DNA of 40,184 nucleotides from Thermodesulfovibrionales bacterium (GTDB taxonomy: Bacteria > Nitrospirota > Thermodesulfovibrionia > Thermodesulfovibrionales > SM23-35): NCBI GenBank assembly GCA_031082155.1, contig JAVHLL010000018.1:1-40184 (forward strand). Direction: 5' to 3'. The notes under the pieces were generated by a model. The model was not told the DNA's origin. It did no database searches and was given only the letters and a program-made list of their open reading frames with translations. Within the stretch, counting starts at the first letter, position 1, and each line of letters starts with the position of its first letter. This document shows, one piece after another, positions 1 through 6,665 of this stretch. The translations under genes were made by a program, and so were the position numbers.

Positions 1-103
1 TCCCTTCCAATCATACAAATTCTTAGGCGTGTCCATCAATTCGGGGGAAGCTCACCTTGAAATTGAAATTTATTTTCATTGTTCATTGCATATTGATAAT
101 TGT

Positions 104-586
104 TCATTGATTATTACCCTGTTTTTCGGTCAGTTCTCTCATCACCATCTTTATCAGCACCGGCACTCGTTTTTCTATCGTCGGGGTGAGTTCGAGGCCT
201 TCGTCGAGGCTTTCGGGTTCGATGCCGATGAAGACGATCTCTTCGGGCTTTGTGCCGAGCATTTTGGAGGTCTTGATGACGTCGGTGAAATCGATTCCGT
301 GGGCCGTCCTGAGCATCGGCTTGTTATCGGCAAGGCCCTCGTCGGTAAAGCGGTAGATGGTGCCGGGAGGGTCTCCGGTTATTACCGTATCTATGACGAT
401 CACTTTTTTCCTCCCCTCGATATAAAACAGGAGGTTCAGCCCCATGGTCCCTCCGTCCATAAGTTCGATCTCAGAAGGAAAATCCATCTCCATCATTTTT
501 TTTATCGTATGGACTCCGACGCCCTCATCTTTCAGGAGGATATTGCCGATGCCAAGGATGAGGATGGGTTTAAGGGTTAAGGACAT
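104..586 (-). CDS. [NiFe] hydrogenase maturation endopeptidase (HybD/HycI/HyaD family)
   Basis: A 160-residue protein, the usual length of the family that cleaves the C-terminal tail of the hydrogenase large subunit once nickel is in place. The N-terminus has the family motif GIGNILLKDEGVG. Glu21, Asp66 (VIDT) and His96 (RTAHG) match the three nickel-sensing ligands known from E. coli HybD. Its likely substrate is the large subunit at 1517-3307, which keeps a 29-residue tail after the CIACAVH motif. It lies on the same strand as the hydrogenase genes, but beyond their terminator and an acetyltransferase, so it may have its own transcript. No clear Shine-Dalgarno precedes the ATG at 586. The end of the gene runs into an AT-rich TGTTCATTG-type repeat (about 75-120). 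The family call is firm; the assignment to this hydrogenase is inferred from position. Confidence 0.9.
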   Translation of the reverse strand: MSLTLKPILILGIGNILLKDEGVGVHTIKKMMEMDFPSEIELMDGGTMGLNLLFYIEGRKKVIVIDTVITGDPPGTIYRFTDEGLADNKPMLRTAHGIDFTDVIKTSKMLGTKPEEIVFIGIEPESLDEGLELTPTIEKRVPVLIKMVMRELTEKQGNNQ

Positions 587-603
587 GATATACAGAGACG
601 CAT

Positions 604-634
604 GGAGATTTGTTGAGACTCATTGAGACTGAGG
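604..634. repeat. GAGACT-rich short intergenic repeat
   Basis: The segment reads GAGATTTGTTGAGACTCATT followed by GAGACTGAG. A close relative is found inside the giant glycosyltransferase gene at about 14480-14525, which suggests a dispersed family. The rest of the 587-722 gap shows nothing recognisable. Confidence 0.45.
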
Positions 635-722
635 GAGAGTGAGAGAGATGCTCTAAACGCTGCAGCGGATTTCATATCTAATTATACTCCAACAGCATAT
701 GCCCTCTGCAAGGAGGATCTCT

Positions 723-1298
723 TTATTCAACAATAAAAGATTGTAAATTGGCTTCATCAGGCAGGGCTGTTAAATCCATATTAAAAAAGGTCAGGTTTCT
801 TCTCATTTTTTCCTCGGTCCAGTTCCACCACTGAATATCAAGGAGTTGTCTGATGATAGTATCGTTGAACCTCATGCGCAGCTTTCTGGCGGGAGTGCCT
901 GCAACGACTGAGAAGGGTCCAACGTTTTTTGTAACTATCGAGCCCGCGCCTATGACTGCGCCGTCGCCTATGGTTACCCCCGACAGGAGAATGGCGGAAT
1001 CCCCGATCCATACATTGTTGCCGATAACCACATCTCCTTTGCTGGTTTGTATAGGGTTCCCGCCGATTCGTTTTTGTAATCTCGCCTGGATATTCGCCAT
1101 ATTCATCACATGCTCAGCGGTTAAAATCTTTACGTCAGGTCCTATTGCGCAGTATTTCCCAATGCTGCAGGCAGAAATGCCCATTACGGAGATTTTGCCG
1201 TTTATGTAGGTGCCGTAGCCGATGGTGCAGGGGCTTATTATTACAGAGTCGGGGTGGACATAGATTTTATTTTTTTTCAGATAGTCTTCAGTCATCAA
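723..1298 (-). CDS. Hexapeptide-repeat O-acetyltransferase (CatB/WbbJ-like), paralogue 1
   Basis: A 191-residue left-handed beta-helix acyltransferase. Hexapeptide repeats run from about residue 20 to 145 (IGYGTYINGKI, IGKYCAIG, VVIGNNVWIGDSAILLSGV, IGDGAVIGAGSIV), followed by the AGTPARKLRMRF segment typical of the xenobiotic/sugar acetyltransferase subgroup. The His in TAEHVMN is the likely catalytic base. The expected reaction is acetyl transfer from acetyl-CoA to a sugar hydroxyl or amine. A clearly related protein of nearly equal length is encoded at 24493-25065 in the glycan island, so this copy probably serves glycan decoration rather than the hydrogenase it follows. The start could be either of two adjacent ATGs, and no strong ribosome-binding site is seen. 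Confidence 0.85.
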   Translation of the reverse strand: MMTEDYLKKNKIYVHPDSVIISPCTIGYGTYINGKISVMGISACSIGKYCAIGPDVKILTAEHVMNMANIQARLQKRIGGNPIQTSKGDVVIGNNVWIGDSAILLSGVTIGDGAVIGAGSIVTKNVGPFSVVAGTPARKLRMRFNDTIIRQLLDIQWWNWTEEKMRRNLTFFNMDLTALPDEANLQSFIVE

Positions 1299-1379
1299 AG
1301 ATAATTTTTTGTAGTCAGTATTTTAAAAATATCCATGTAATAAGCTAAACATATTATACCCAAATCCAGCAATAAGGAG

Positions 1380-1455
1380 GTCATTGCGAGTGAAACGAAA
1401 CAATCTCGCCTCTTTCATGGAGAGTGCCGCGCACCCTTCAGGTGCTCGCAATGAC
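1380..1455. repeat. Intergenic inverted repeat (GTCATTGCGAG ... CTCGCAATGAC)
   Basis: Perfect 11-bp inverted arms at 1380-1390 and 1445-1455 enclose about 54 bp with smaller self-complementary stretches. The TCATTGCGAG arm recurs in degraded form near 24256. It lies between the hydrogenase terminator and the acetyltransferase and resembles the mobile non-coding palindromes common in such genomes. Confidence 0.7.
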
Positions 1456-1466
1456 AAAACGAATCC

Positions 1467-1498
1467 AAAAAAAAAGGAGGTGCCTTTCGGCACCTCCT
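1467..1498 (-). terminator. Rho-independent terminator of the hydrogenase operon
   Basis: Read on the minus strand, a perfect 10-bp stem (AGGAGGTGCC / GGCACCTCCT) with a GAAA tetraloop is followed directly by nine T residues. It starts about 18 nt after the large-subunit stop codon and separates the structural genes from the downstream acetyltransferase and protease genes. Confidence 0.93.
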
Positions 1499-1516
1499 CG
1501 TGAGAACGAGTATCAA

Positions 1517-3307
1517 CTAAATCTCGGCATCGTGTGCTAGTCTTGTTGCACTTCCGTCTGTTCCCATCTTGAACTTCATAATCGTTGAACCGTCCGGTTT
1601 TACCACGTGGACAGCGCAAGCGATGCAGAAGTCATAAGTGTGCATAACGCGGAGCAGTGTTATGTAGAGACCATCATCGACACCTGGATTATAAGTCCCA
1701 AGAAGACCTGAGACTACAGCCCAAGGCAGTCCCTGTATCACCTGCTCAGCTGCACCCGGGTTTCCAGCTGTATCACGCGGAGAATGGTTCCATGTGGACG
1801 GAACTACGCACTGGTAATTCTTGATGCGCTTGTTCTCAATCGTGATCCAGTGGCCGAGTGCGCCTCTCGGTGCCTCAGCCCATCCGGCGCCTGATTTAAT
1901 CTTGGTCGGGAGCTTCGCATACACGTATGTAGGAGCGGTCAGATTGGCCGCAAGCTGTGACAGCCATGCTACCGGCGCTGCTGTTTCTGCCATGGCATCG
2001 GCGACGAATTTGCACTCCAGCGCACGGCATGCGTGCCTTCCGAGTATGCTGACCAGAGAACCAGGGTACACAAACGGAGGGTTGAGAAGAGTACCCGCTG
2101 TTGTCGCAAGCTGTGTGATAGTATAATTACCACCCATCAGCGGAGTGACAGGAACTGATGATGATGCTCCCGCTCCGTCGCCAACAGTGGCTCCGTTCCC
2201 TGCGAGAACACTTGCAATTACGCGTGATATCGGACCGACCTCGCAGACTGTAGTTCCAAACCTCGGGGCCTTCAGCCAGGAGTATTCCTGACCAGCACCG
2301 GTGACTTTGGCGACATCCGGCAGGGTCACGCCGTTTCCGGGATAGAGCCCGTCATTTACGCCAAGCGCACCTGCATCGTAGTATGAATAGCCGACAAACT
2401 CCCTGATGTTCGACAGGAAGGAAGTCGGACCGCCGGTTATGGAAAGAGCTAGCGGTAATGTAACCAATCCTCTGCTGAGAAGCAGGGCTTCTGCACTGGT
2501 TCCCGCTTGGATCGGGTACTCACCGTATGACAGGAGTGCCCCCGGCTGTGTGCCTAATGTCCAGTATGTTCCGTAGGTATTGGCAACTGTGACGACGTCA
2601 GGGATGTAAGCGGTGTTGATGAAGTTCCTGACTGTGTCGAGCAGGTTCGAGAATGTGACGACATCAGACATTGTCGGCAGGGTTGTTGCACCGCCCGGAA
2701 CGATGGCGTTCTGGATCGGCTGCCTACCGCTGAAGATTGCGCCTGCGGAATGCATCTTCCTTCTCATGGCGAGCGCTTCAACGTAGTTGCTTACAACCGA
2801 TTGGCCGTTCGGCATTGGAAAAGAACCCGGGATAAGCATTTGCAGTCCGGCTGGAGCTGTATATGTCGGCGAGAACGGGGCGCCAAGAGACGAGGCATCG
2901 ACAAAGTCGAGTGCCGCGAGGTGATAGAAATGGGTGATGTGCGACATGACCGTGTCTGCGCCATGGATCAGGTTGCGGAGGATCTTCCCGTTGTCCGGAA
3001 TATGGGTGCGGCCGTCATCGTTTGTGATCTTTGCCTGCGGGAGTGTCTGGAGATTGGGTGCAACTTCCAGAGCATTGTCAAGGCTTCTCACGGAAGCCAT
3101 GGTATGCCCGGTGGGTCAAACCCCGCAGATTCTCTGGGTGATGACAGGGGCATCTCTCGGGTCCCTTCTCATCAGGATGTTCTCAAAACCCCTGAACATG
3201 GTTCCAGAGGCCTGAGCAGTGACAGTTGAAAGATTCGTATCGACTGTCACAACCCATTTTGAATGTCCTTCTATCCTTGTTAAAGGATCAATAGTAATAG
3301 TTGGCAT
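1517..3307 (-). CDS. [NiFe] hydrogenase large subunit with in-frame TGA (probable selenocysteine) at the N-terminal CxxC
   Basis: Catalytic subunit of a periplasmic group-1-type hydrogenase (H2 to protons and electrons), about 596 residues if the TGA is read through. It starts with PTITIDPLTRIEGH. The N-terminal nickel motif reads RICGV-TGA-PTGHTMASVRSLDNAL, where the family has RxCGxCxxxH, so the TGA at 3116-3118 replaces the second cysteine (residue 64). The C-terminal motif is TYDFCIACAVH (Cys561, Cys564, His567), with Phe instead of the usual Pro in DPC, followed by a 29-residue tail for the maturation protease. The remaining frame is open and well conserved. The start has a strong GGAGGTG site and lies 17 bp after the small-subunit stop. 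An Ala/Thr/Gly-rich stretch occurs near residues 325-375. Without recoding, translation would yield only a 63-residue fragment. The alternatives are a nonsense mutation or a sequencing error. Confidence 0.87.
3082..3098 (-). promoter_or_regulatory. SECIS-like hairpin downstream of the in-frame TGA
   Basis: On the minus strand a perfect 6-bp stem GGCTTC/GAAGCC encloses a five-base loop, CGTGA. After one U-U mismatch, two more pairs (CA/UG) extend the stem. The loop begins 23 nt after the TGA. Known bacterial SECIS elements lie in the coding sequence shortly after UGA, with a short stem and a G among the first two loop bases; this candidate satisfies all of those. It overlaps the conserved codons MASVRS, so coding constraint alone could explain part of the sequence. 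Confidence 0.5.
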
Positions 3308-3324
3308 ATTTTACACCTCCTTCC

Positions 3325-5247
3325 TTAAGCAAAATTGAAGAATTTCCCGACTTTGTCGGGGAATGTAGGTTCTGTACAACCGTGGCATCCGGCACCGCTA
3401 CCAACACACCAGTTAGTGCCGTATCCATTCGGGGCGTCAGCATTCCATCTCCTGAGGGAGCAGTCTGCCTTCGTCTTCCTGCCTTTGCAACCGAGAACAC
3501 CAATGCAGCCTGTATATCTCACATTTGAAATGGGATCGTTGCTCCACTTGTTCTTGTAGAGCAGCGAGCTGTTGATATTGGCGTTCAGTATAGGATCAAC
3601 CTTCGGGTTGGCGTACGGCGGATTTACCTCATCTGCTGCAGTGTAGCCCTGGTTGAAACGCCACTCGCACGGACCTGCGTTGCACTGATACTGGCCGAAA
3701 TAGTCGATCGGACGGCCATATGCCTCGACAGGCGGGAGCTGGAGGTTTGTTGCAAGGATGTAGGCGATGGTGCCGACAATCCAGTCGGAATGCGGCGGGC
3801 AACCACCTATATTGATGGTCTTTGCTGCGAAATCCTGCAGCGCGCCGTTGAATTTACCGGCTTTGACATAGCCTTTATAAAGGGCTCCTGATGCGCCTGT
3901 CCTGTTTCCAGCTGCTGCCGGGATTCCGCCGAATGAAGAGCATGTTCCGACGCAGAGGATGGCTGCTGCGCTTGTACCGAAGAGGGTACATTCATGCAAC
4001 ATGGTCTTGTCCGCCTCGGCTGTTGCGCCAAACTGTCCGCCCGTAAGCGGCGGTAGGGTAACGGCACCCTTCAGGAAGATCTCATCTGTACCACCGATTG
4101 CTAAAGTCCCTGCCAGTGTGAAGACGGTGCTTGTAGAACTACCGTAACCATCAAACAGGGTTGCGATGCCTGAATCAACGATCAACGCATCCTGTACAGT
4201 TCCAGCACCTGGTCCGTCAGTAACTCTTGTCCCGGTTTTCAGGCTTGATCCTGCAGCGATGACGCTTGTTGGAACGACAACCATCGGGCCGCTGACTGCC
4301 CGGCCAATTGTGTTAGAAGTGTCTGAGGTAATTATTCTAACAGTAGCATTTAACGTGAAATTGTTGGCTGATCCGGCATATGTCCATACAGCTTCGGCGG
4401 GCAGAGTGTTAACCGGGGCTCCCAGGGTGTCAACCTCTGAAAGCCAGAGACGGTCGAACGAACTGGTTGCGATGGTTCCGGCTGCCAGTGTTGTGCCAAT
4501 GCCGAGTATGCTTCCCTGCTGGGTCTGCGTGCCTCCTCCGTCTGTACCTCCGGTGACCTCAACGGTACCTGCTGTGACAGTTATAGGATTGGCAAGTATT
4601 ATATTGGCGTTAGTGCGGTCTGTTCCGTACAGGGATGAAACCGCAGTGTTGAAGCTTGCGCCCAACGCTGTCATGGCCGCCCTGTCATCAGCGTCCGCTA
4701 CAATGGTGTCTGCGGGAAGTGTGGTGCCTGCAACGAGCTCACTGCCTGCCCCGATAACGTCATTCGCAGCAAGTGCGACCGGAGCGGCGCCGACGAGTGT
4801 ACCGTTTGCCGATGCTGCGGGCACTGATACGACACTTGAGCCGGCAGCGAGAATACCTCCGGTACGGGACCAGATGGTGCAGAATTCCTCACTACCACCT
4901 GTTGCCGCTGACGGGATCGCACCCTCTATTGCGAGAACGGTTGTTTTTCCGATAGCGCTGACTGCGGCACCAACTGCCAATGCTCCTGCTGATGCACAAA
5001 GCTGCTCATTGTAGTCGAGGTCGATGTCATGGAGTAACAGATCATCAACTTCACGATCCTTTATGCTGTTGGCAAGCGACATCGTGCAGCCTGTGCAAGC
5101 CTGACCCGGAAGCCAGACAACGTGAGGTCCGCCATTGCCGACCTTTGCGAACGACTCTTCGATTTTCAGAAGGTCTGTCGTGGTAAGACCGAGAGCGCCG
5201 GCTGCGATCGTGCAATACTTCAAGAATTCTCTACGAGAAATTCTCAT
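3325..5247 (-). CDS. [NiFe] hydrogenase small subunit, Tat-exported, with a ~290-residue insertion
   Basis: The iron-sulfur electron-transfer subunit, 640 residues where relatives have about 270-380. The N-terminus has a twin-arginine signal (SRREFLK). Proximal cluster ligands are Cys51 and Cys54 (ACTGC), the Cys of VGTCSSFGG and that of GGCPPH. Distal and medial ligands lie in TGCIGVLGCKG, KADC, NWCVGSGAGCHGCTEP. A Cys in NWC, where classic [3Fe-4S] enzymes have Pro, predicts a [4Fe-4S] medial cluster. Where the family has H-x-x-CPRR, this protein has QYQCNAGPCEWRF. Residues about 130-415 are extra: low-complexity Ala/Gly/Thr/Val sequence with repeats such as AAGSSL-x2-GT, inserted between EGAIPSA and the VGTCSSFGG strand. 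The start has a good GGAGGG site. It is co-transcribed with the large subunit and, upstream, the cytochrome. Confidence 0.92.
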   Translation of the reverse strand: MRISRREFLKYCTIAAGALGLTTTDLLKIEESFAKVGNGGPHVVWLPGQACTGCTMSLANSIKDREVDDLLLHDIDLDYNEQLCASAGALAVGAAVSAIGKTTVLAIEGAIPSAATGGSEEFCTIWSRTGGILAAGSSVVSVPAASANGTLVGAAPVALAANDVIGAGSELVAGTTLPADTIVADADDRAAMTALGASFNTAVSSLYGTDRTNANIILANPITVTAGTVEVTGGTDGGGTQTQQGSILGIGTTLAAGTIATSSFDRLWLSEVDTLGAPVNTLPAEAVWTYAGSANNFTLNATVRIITSDTSNTIGRAVSGPMVVVPTSVIAAGSSLKTGTRVTDGPGAGTVQDALIVDSGIATLFDGYGSSTSTVFTLAGTLAIGGTDEIFLKGAVTLPPLTGGQFGATAEADKTMLHECTLFGTSAAAILCVGTCSSFGGIPAAAGNRTGASGALYKGYVKAGKFNGALQDFAAKTINIGGCPPHSDWIVGTIAYILATNLQLPPVEAYGRPIDYFGQYQCNAGPCEWRFNQGYTAADEVNPPYANPKVDPILNANINSSLLYKNKWSNDPISNVRYTGCIGVLGCKGRKTKADCSLRRWNADAPNGYGTNWCVGSGAGCHGCTEPTFPDKVGKFFNFA

Positions 5248-5265
5248 ATCTTTATTCCCTCCTTT

Positions 5266-5466
5266 CTACTTTTTAATAACTTTTTTGAACAGGGAATTTT
5301 TCCCTGTATTTCGCGAAAAGAATTTCCGCGCTGCTTCCTCACAGGAAAGCTTTGTCTCTTCTTTCTTCTTCTCTTCGCTGAAATTCTGCCATGCGTGCAT
5401 CACATCCTTCAGCATGTCCTTCGAGCCTGAAGTAAAGAAGTCTCTTCTGCTGTACTCTTTCAACAT
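5266..5466 (-). CDS. Small SRRDFF-motif protein of the hydrogenase operon
   Basis: A 66-residue lysine-rich protein starting MLKEYSRRDFFTSGSKDM. The SRRDFF motif looks like the n-region of a twin-arginine signal, but no long hydrophobic h-region follows; instead the chain is polar (NFSEEKKKEETK) with one Cys. I do not recognise a family. It may be the remnant of a Tat-exported ferredoxin-like protein, or a small chaperone or assembly partner. I chose the ATG at 5466 because AGGAG lies just before it and it starts 11 bp after the cytochrome stop; an upstream in-frame ATG at 5523 would overlap the cytochrome gene. It ends 18 bp before the small-subunit start, so it is in the operon. Confidence 0.6.
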   Translation of the reverse strand: MLKEYSRRDFFTSGSKDMLKDVMHAWQNFSEEKKKEETKLSCEEAARKFFSRNTGKNSLFKKVIKK

Positions 5467-5476
5467 GTCTCCTGTC

Positions 5477-6223
5477 TTACCATCTATTGACATGGCAGTC
5501 ATTGCACATATCAGAGCCGGCATTGCTTGACCTCAGGAAGAATACCTGAGTTCCCACTGATTTACCACCTGTCATCTGTTTGCCTATATAAGCAATGGTA
5601 TCATGGACAGAATGGCATGTGGCGCACTCAAACTGATCAGCAGTTGCACCAGTTCCATATAAAGGATAAGTGAGCAGTCCCTGATCTCCAGGAATCCAGA
5701 GTCTCCAGGGTGCTGTCGGGCAGGGCTGTGGCGGCGGAAAACCGTTGTTGTCCTGGTTGTTATCCTTTGTGGGGTCGTACGTGAAGCTGATCGGGTGATC
5801 ATTGGTAAGGTCTGTTCCGAGCATAGCCCAGAAGGTCGGGTTCATCTCATAGTCGTAATTTTCGTTTGTGTGGGAACCCGGTCCCGGATAGTTCACCAGT
5901 GAACTAAACACCCCATTGTGACAAACCAGACAGAGCGAGGACGGAGCCTGGGGCTGCTTGTTCTCGTTCATGTCATATGAAGGGCTGTCATAGAGAGTAT
6001 AAGTCTGTGCTGCCTGATCCCTGTTCCAGATCGGATAGTCACCTGTTCCGGAGTGCGGGCTGTGACACATGGCGCAGGGCTCAAGAGTATCATCTCCTGT
6101 CATTACCCCAACATCATGAGGGGTACCTGCAATACCGGGCTGACCACTTTCTCTGGCCCAAAGCAGTGTAGCAACGCTAAAAATAAGCATAAGCGCTACT
6201 GCTAACAATAAAACTTTCTTCAT
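5477..6223 (-). CDS. Periplasmic tetrahaem c-type cytochrome
   Basis: An exported cytochrome of 248 residues with four CxxCH haem sites, in order CAMCH, CLVCH, CATCH and CNDCH. A Sec signal peptide opens it (MKKVLLLAVALMLIFSVATLLWA). The PCAMCHSPHSG and ECATCHSVHD segments are typical of multihaem electron carriers of metal- and sulfate-reducing bacteria. As first gene of the hydrogenase operon it is the likely electron acceptor for the small subunit, linking periplasmic H2 oxidation to the membrane. The start at 6223 is preferred over an ATG at 6238: the latter lies within the GGAGGTG ribosome-binding site of the former, and the shorter form begins directly with the signal peptide. The gap to the next gene is about 10 bp. 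Confidence 0.92.
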   Translation of the reverse strand: MKKVLLLAVALMLIFSVATLLWARESGQPGIAGTPHDVGVMTGDDTLEPCAMCHSPHSGTGDYPIWNRDQAAQTYTLYDSPSYDMNENKQPQAPSSLCLVCHNGVFSSLVNYPGPGSHTNENYDYEMNPTFWAMLGTDLTNDHPISFTYDPTKDNNQDNNGFPPPQPCPTAPWRLWIPGDQGLLTYPLYGTGATADQFECATCHSVHDTIAYIGKQMTGGKSVGTQVFFLRSSNAGSDMCNDCHVNRW

Positions 6224-6245
6224 TCTTTTCACCTCCATCTCTTTT

Positions 6246-6455
6246 TTAAAATCCTGATGAATCGGATGTCCCGATACAAGATACCGGGACGTTCAAACCT
6301 ACTGACGTCCTCCTTTTTTCACCTCCTTTCGAAATTCCTAGCTGAGAGCATTCTGGAGTTGTGGTATTCAAAACTGGCTGTGAAAACCAAGGATACACAG
6401 TAGAGTGTATGGGTTGGTAAGTCGATAAAGGAATGCTTTCAGCTGCTCTATTCAT
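6246..6455 (-). CDS. Possible small ORF in the hydrogenase leader
   Basis: A 69-codon frame whose ATG at 6455 follows an excellent AGGAGGG site at normal spacing. The predicted peptide (MNRAAESIPLSTYQPIHS...) has no recognisable domain, signal or composition bias. Its 3' part overlaps a run of unused Shine-Dalgarno-like sequences and the hairpin at 6268-6290. It could be a leader peptide whose translation influences the downstream operon, or a chance frame. Only the ribosome-binding site argues for it. Confidence 0.25.
   Translation of the reverse strand: MNRAAESIPLSTYQPIHSTVYPWFSQPVLNTTTPECSQLGISKGGEKRRTSVGLNVPVSCIGTSDSSGF
6268..6290 (-). promoter_or_regulatory. RNA hairpin in the 5' leader of the hydrogenase operon
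   Basis: On the minus strand, GUCCCGGUAU pairs along its full length (two G-U pairs) with GUAUCGGGAC around a CUU loop. It sits about 45 nt before the cytochrome start. No U-tract follows, so it is not a simple terminator; it could stabilise or gate the mRNA. Confidence 0.5.
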
Positions 6456-6531
6456 CTTCCCTCCTCATGAAGGAATCCCCCAGCTTCGTGCTACGATCGT
6501 TAGTTTCAATAAAACTTTTTTCTTCGATTGG

Positions 6532-6549
6532 TTACGTGAATCTACGTAA
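6532..6549. promoter_or_regulatory. Candidate operator: TTACGT-N6-ACGTAA
   Basis: A perfect 6-bp inverted repeat with a 6-bp spacer lies in the 210-bp gap between the LuxR-type regulator and the hydrogenase leader. Its size and symmetry suit a dimeric helix-turn-helix protein, and the adjacent regulator is the obvious candidate. There is only one such site, so chance cannot be excluded. Confidence 0.4.
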
Positions 6550-6665
6550 ATTTTAGTAAGATCACAGGAAAAGATGCAAGCAGGAAAAAGTTTGAAAAGA
6601 ATAATTACAAAGTATTACTTATTCTTAAAACTATAGTTGCAAGAATAGCGGAATATCATGACAAA

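Noticed and set aside
1-103. Left edge: GGGGGAAGCTCACC-like sequence and a minus-strand ATG at 36 that could open a further gene or an insertion-sequence end
   Set aside because: Only 12 codons are visible and no ribosome-binding site or clear terminal inverted repeat can be confirmed; the remainder is an AT-rich TGTTCATTG repeat.
3050-3310. Frameshift as the cause of the broken hydrogenase large subunit
   Set aside because: The frame on both sides of the stop is the same and the conserved motif continues without loss or gain of residues; only the single codon TGA is out of place.
4166-5014. 282-codon plus-strand open frame opposite the small subunit
   Set aside because: It is a shadow of the Ala/Thr/Val-rich insertion: composition is a mirror of the minus-strand codons, and it has no ribosome-binding site or recognisable domain.
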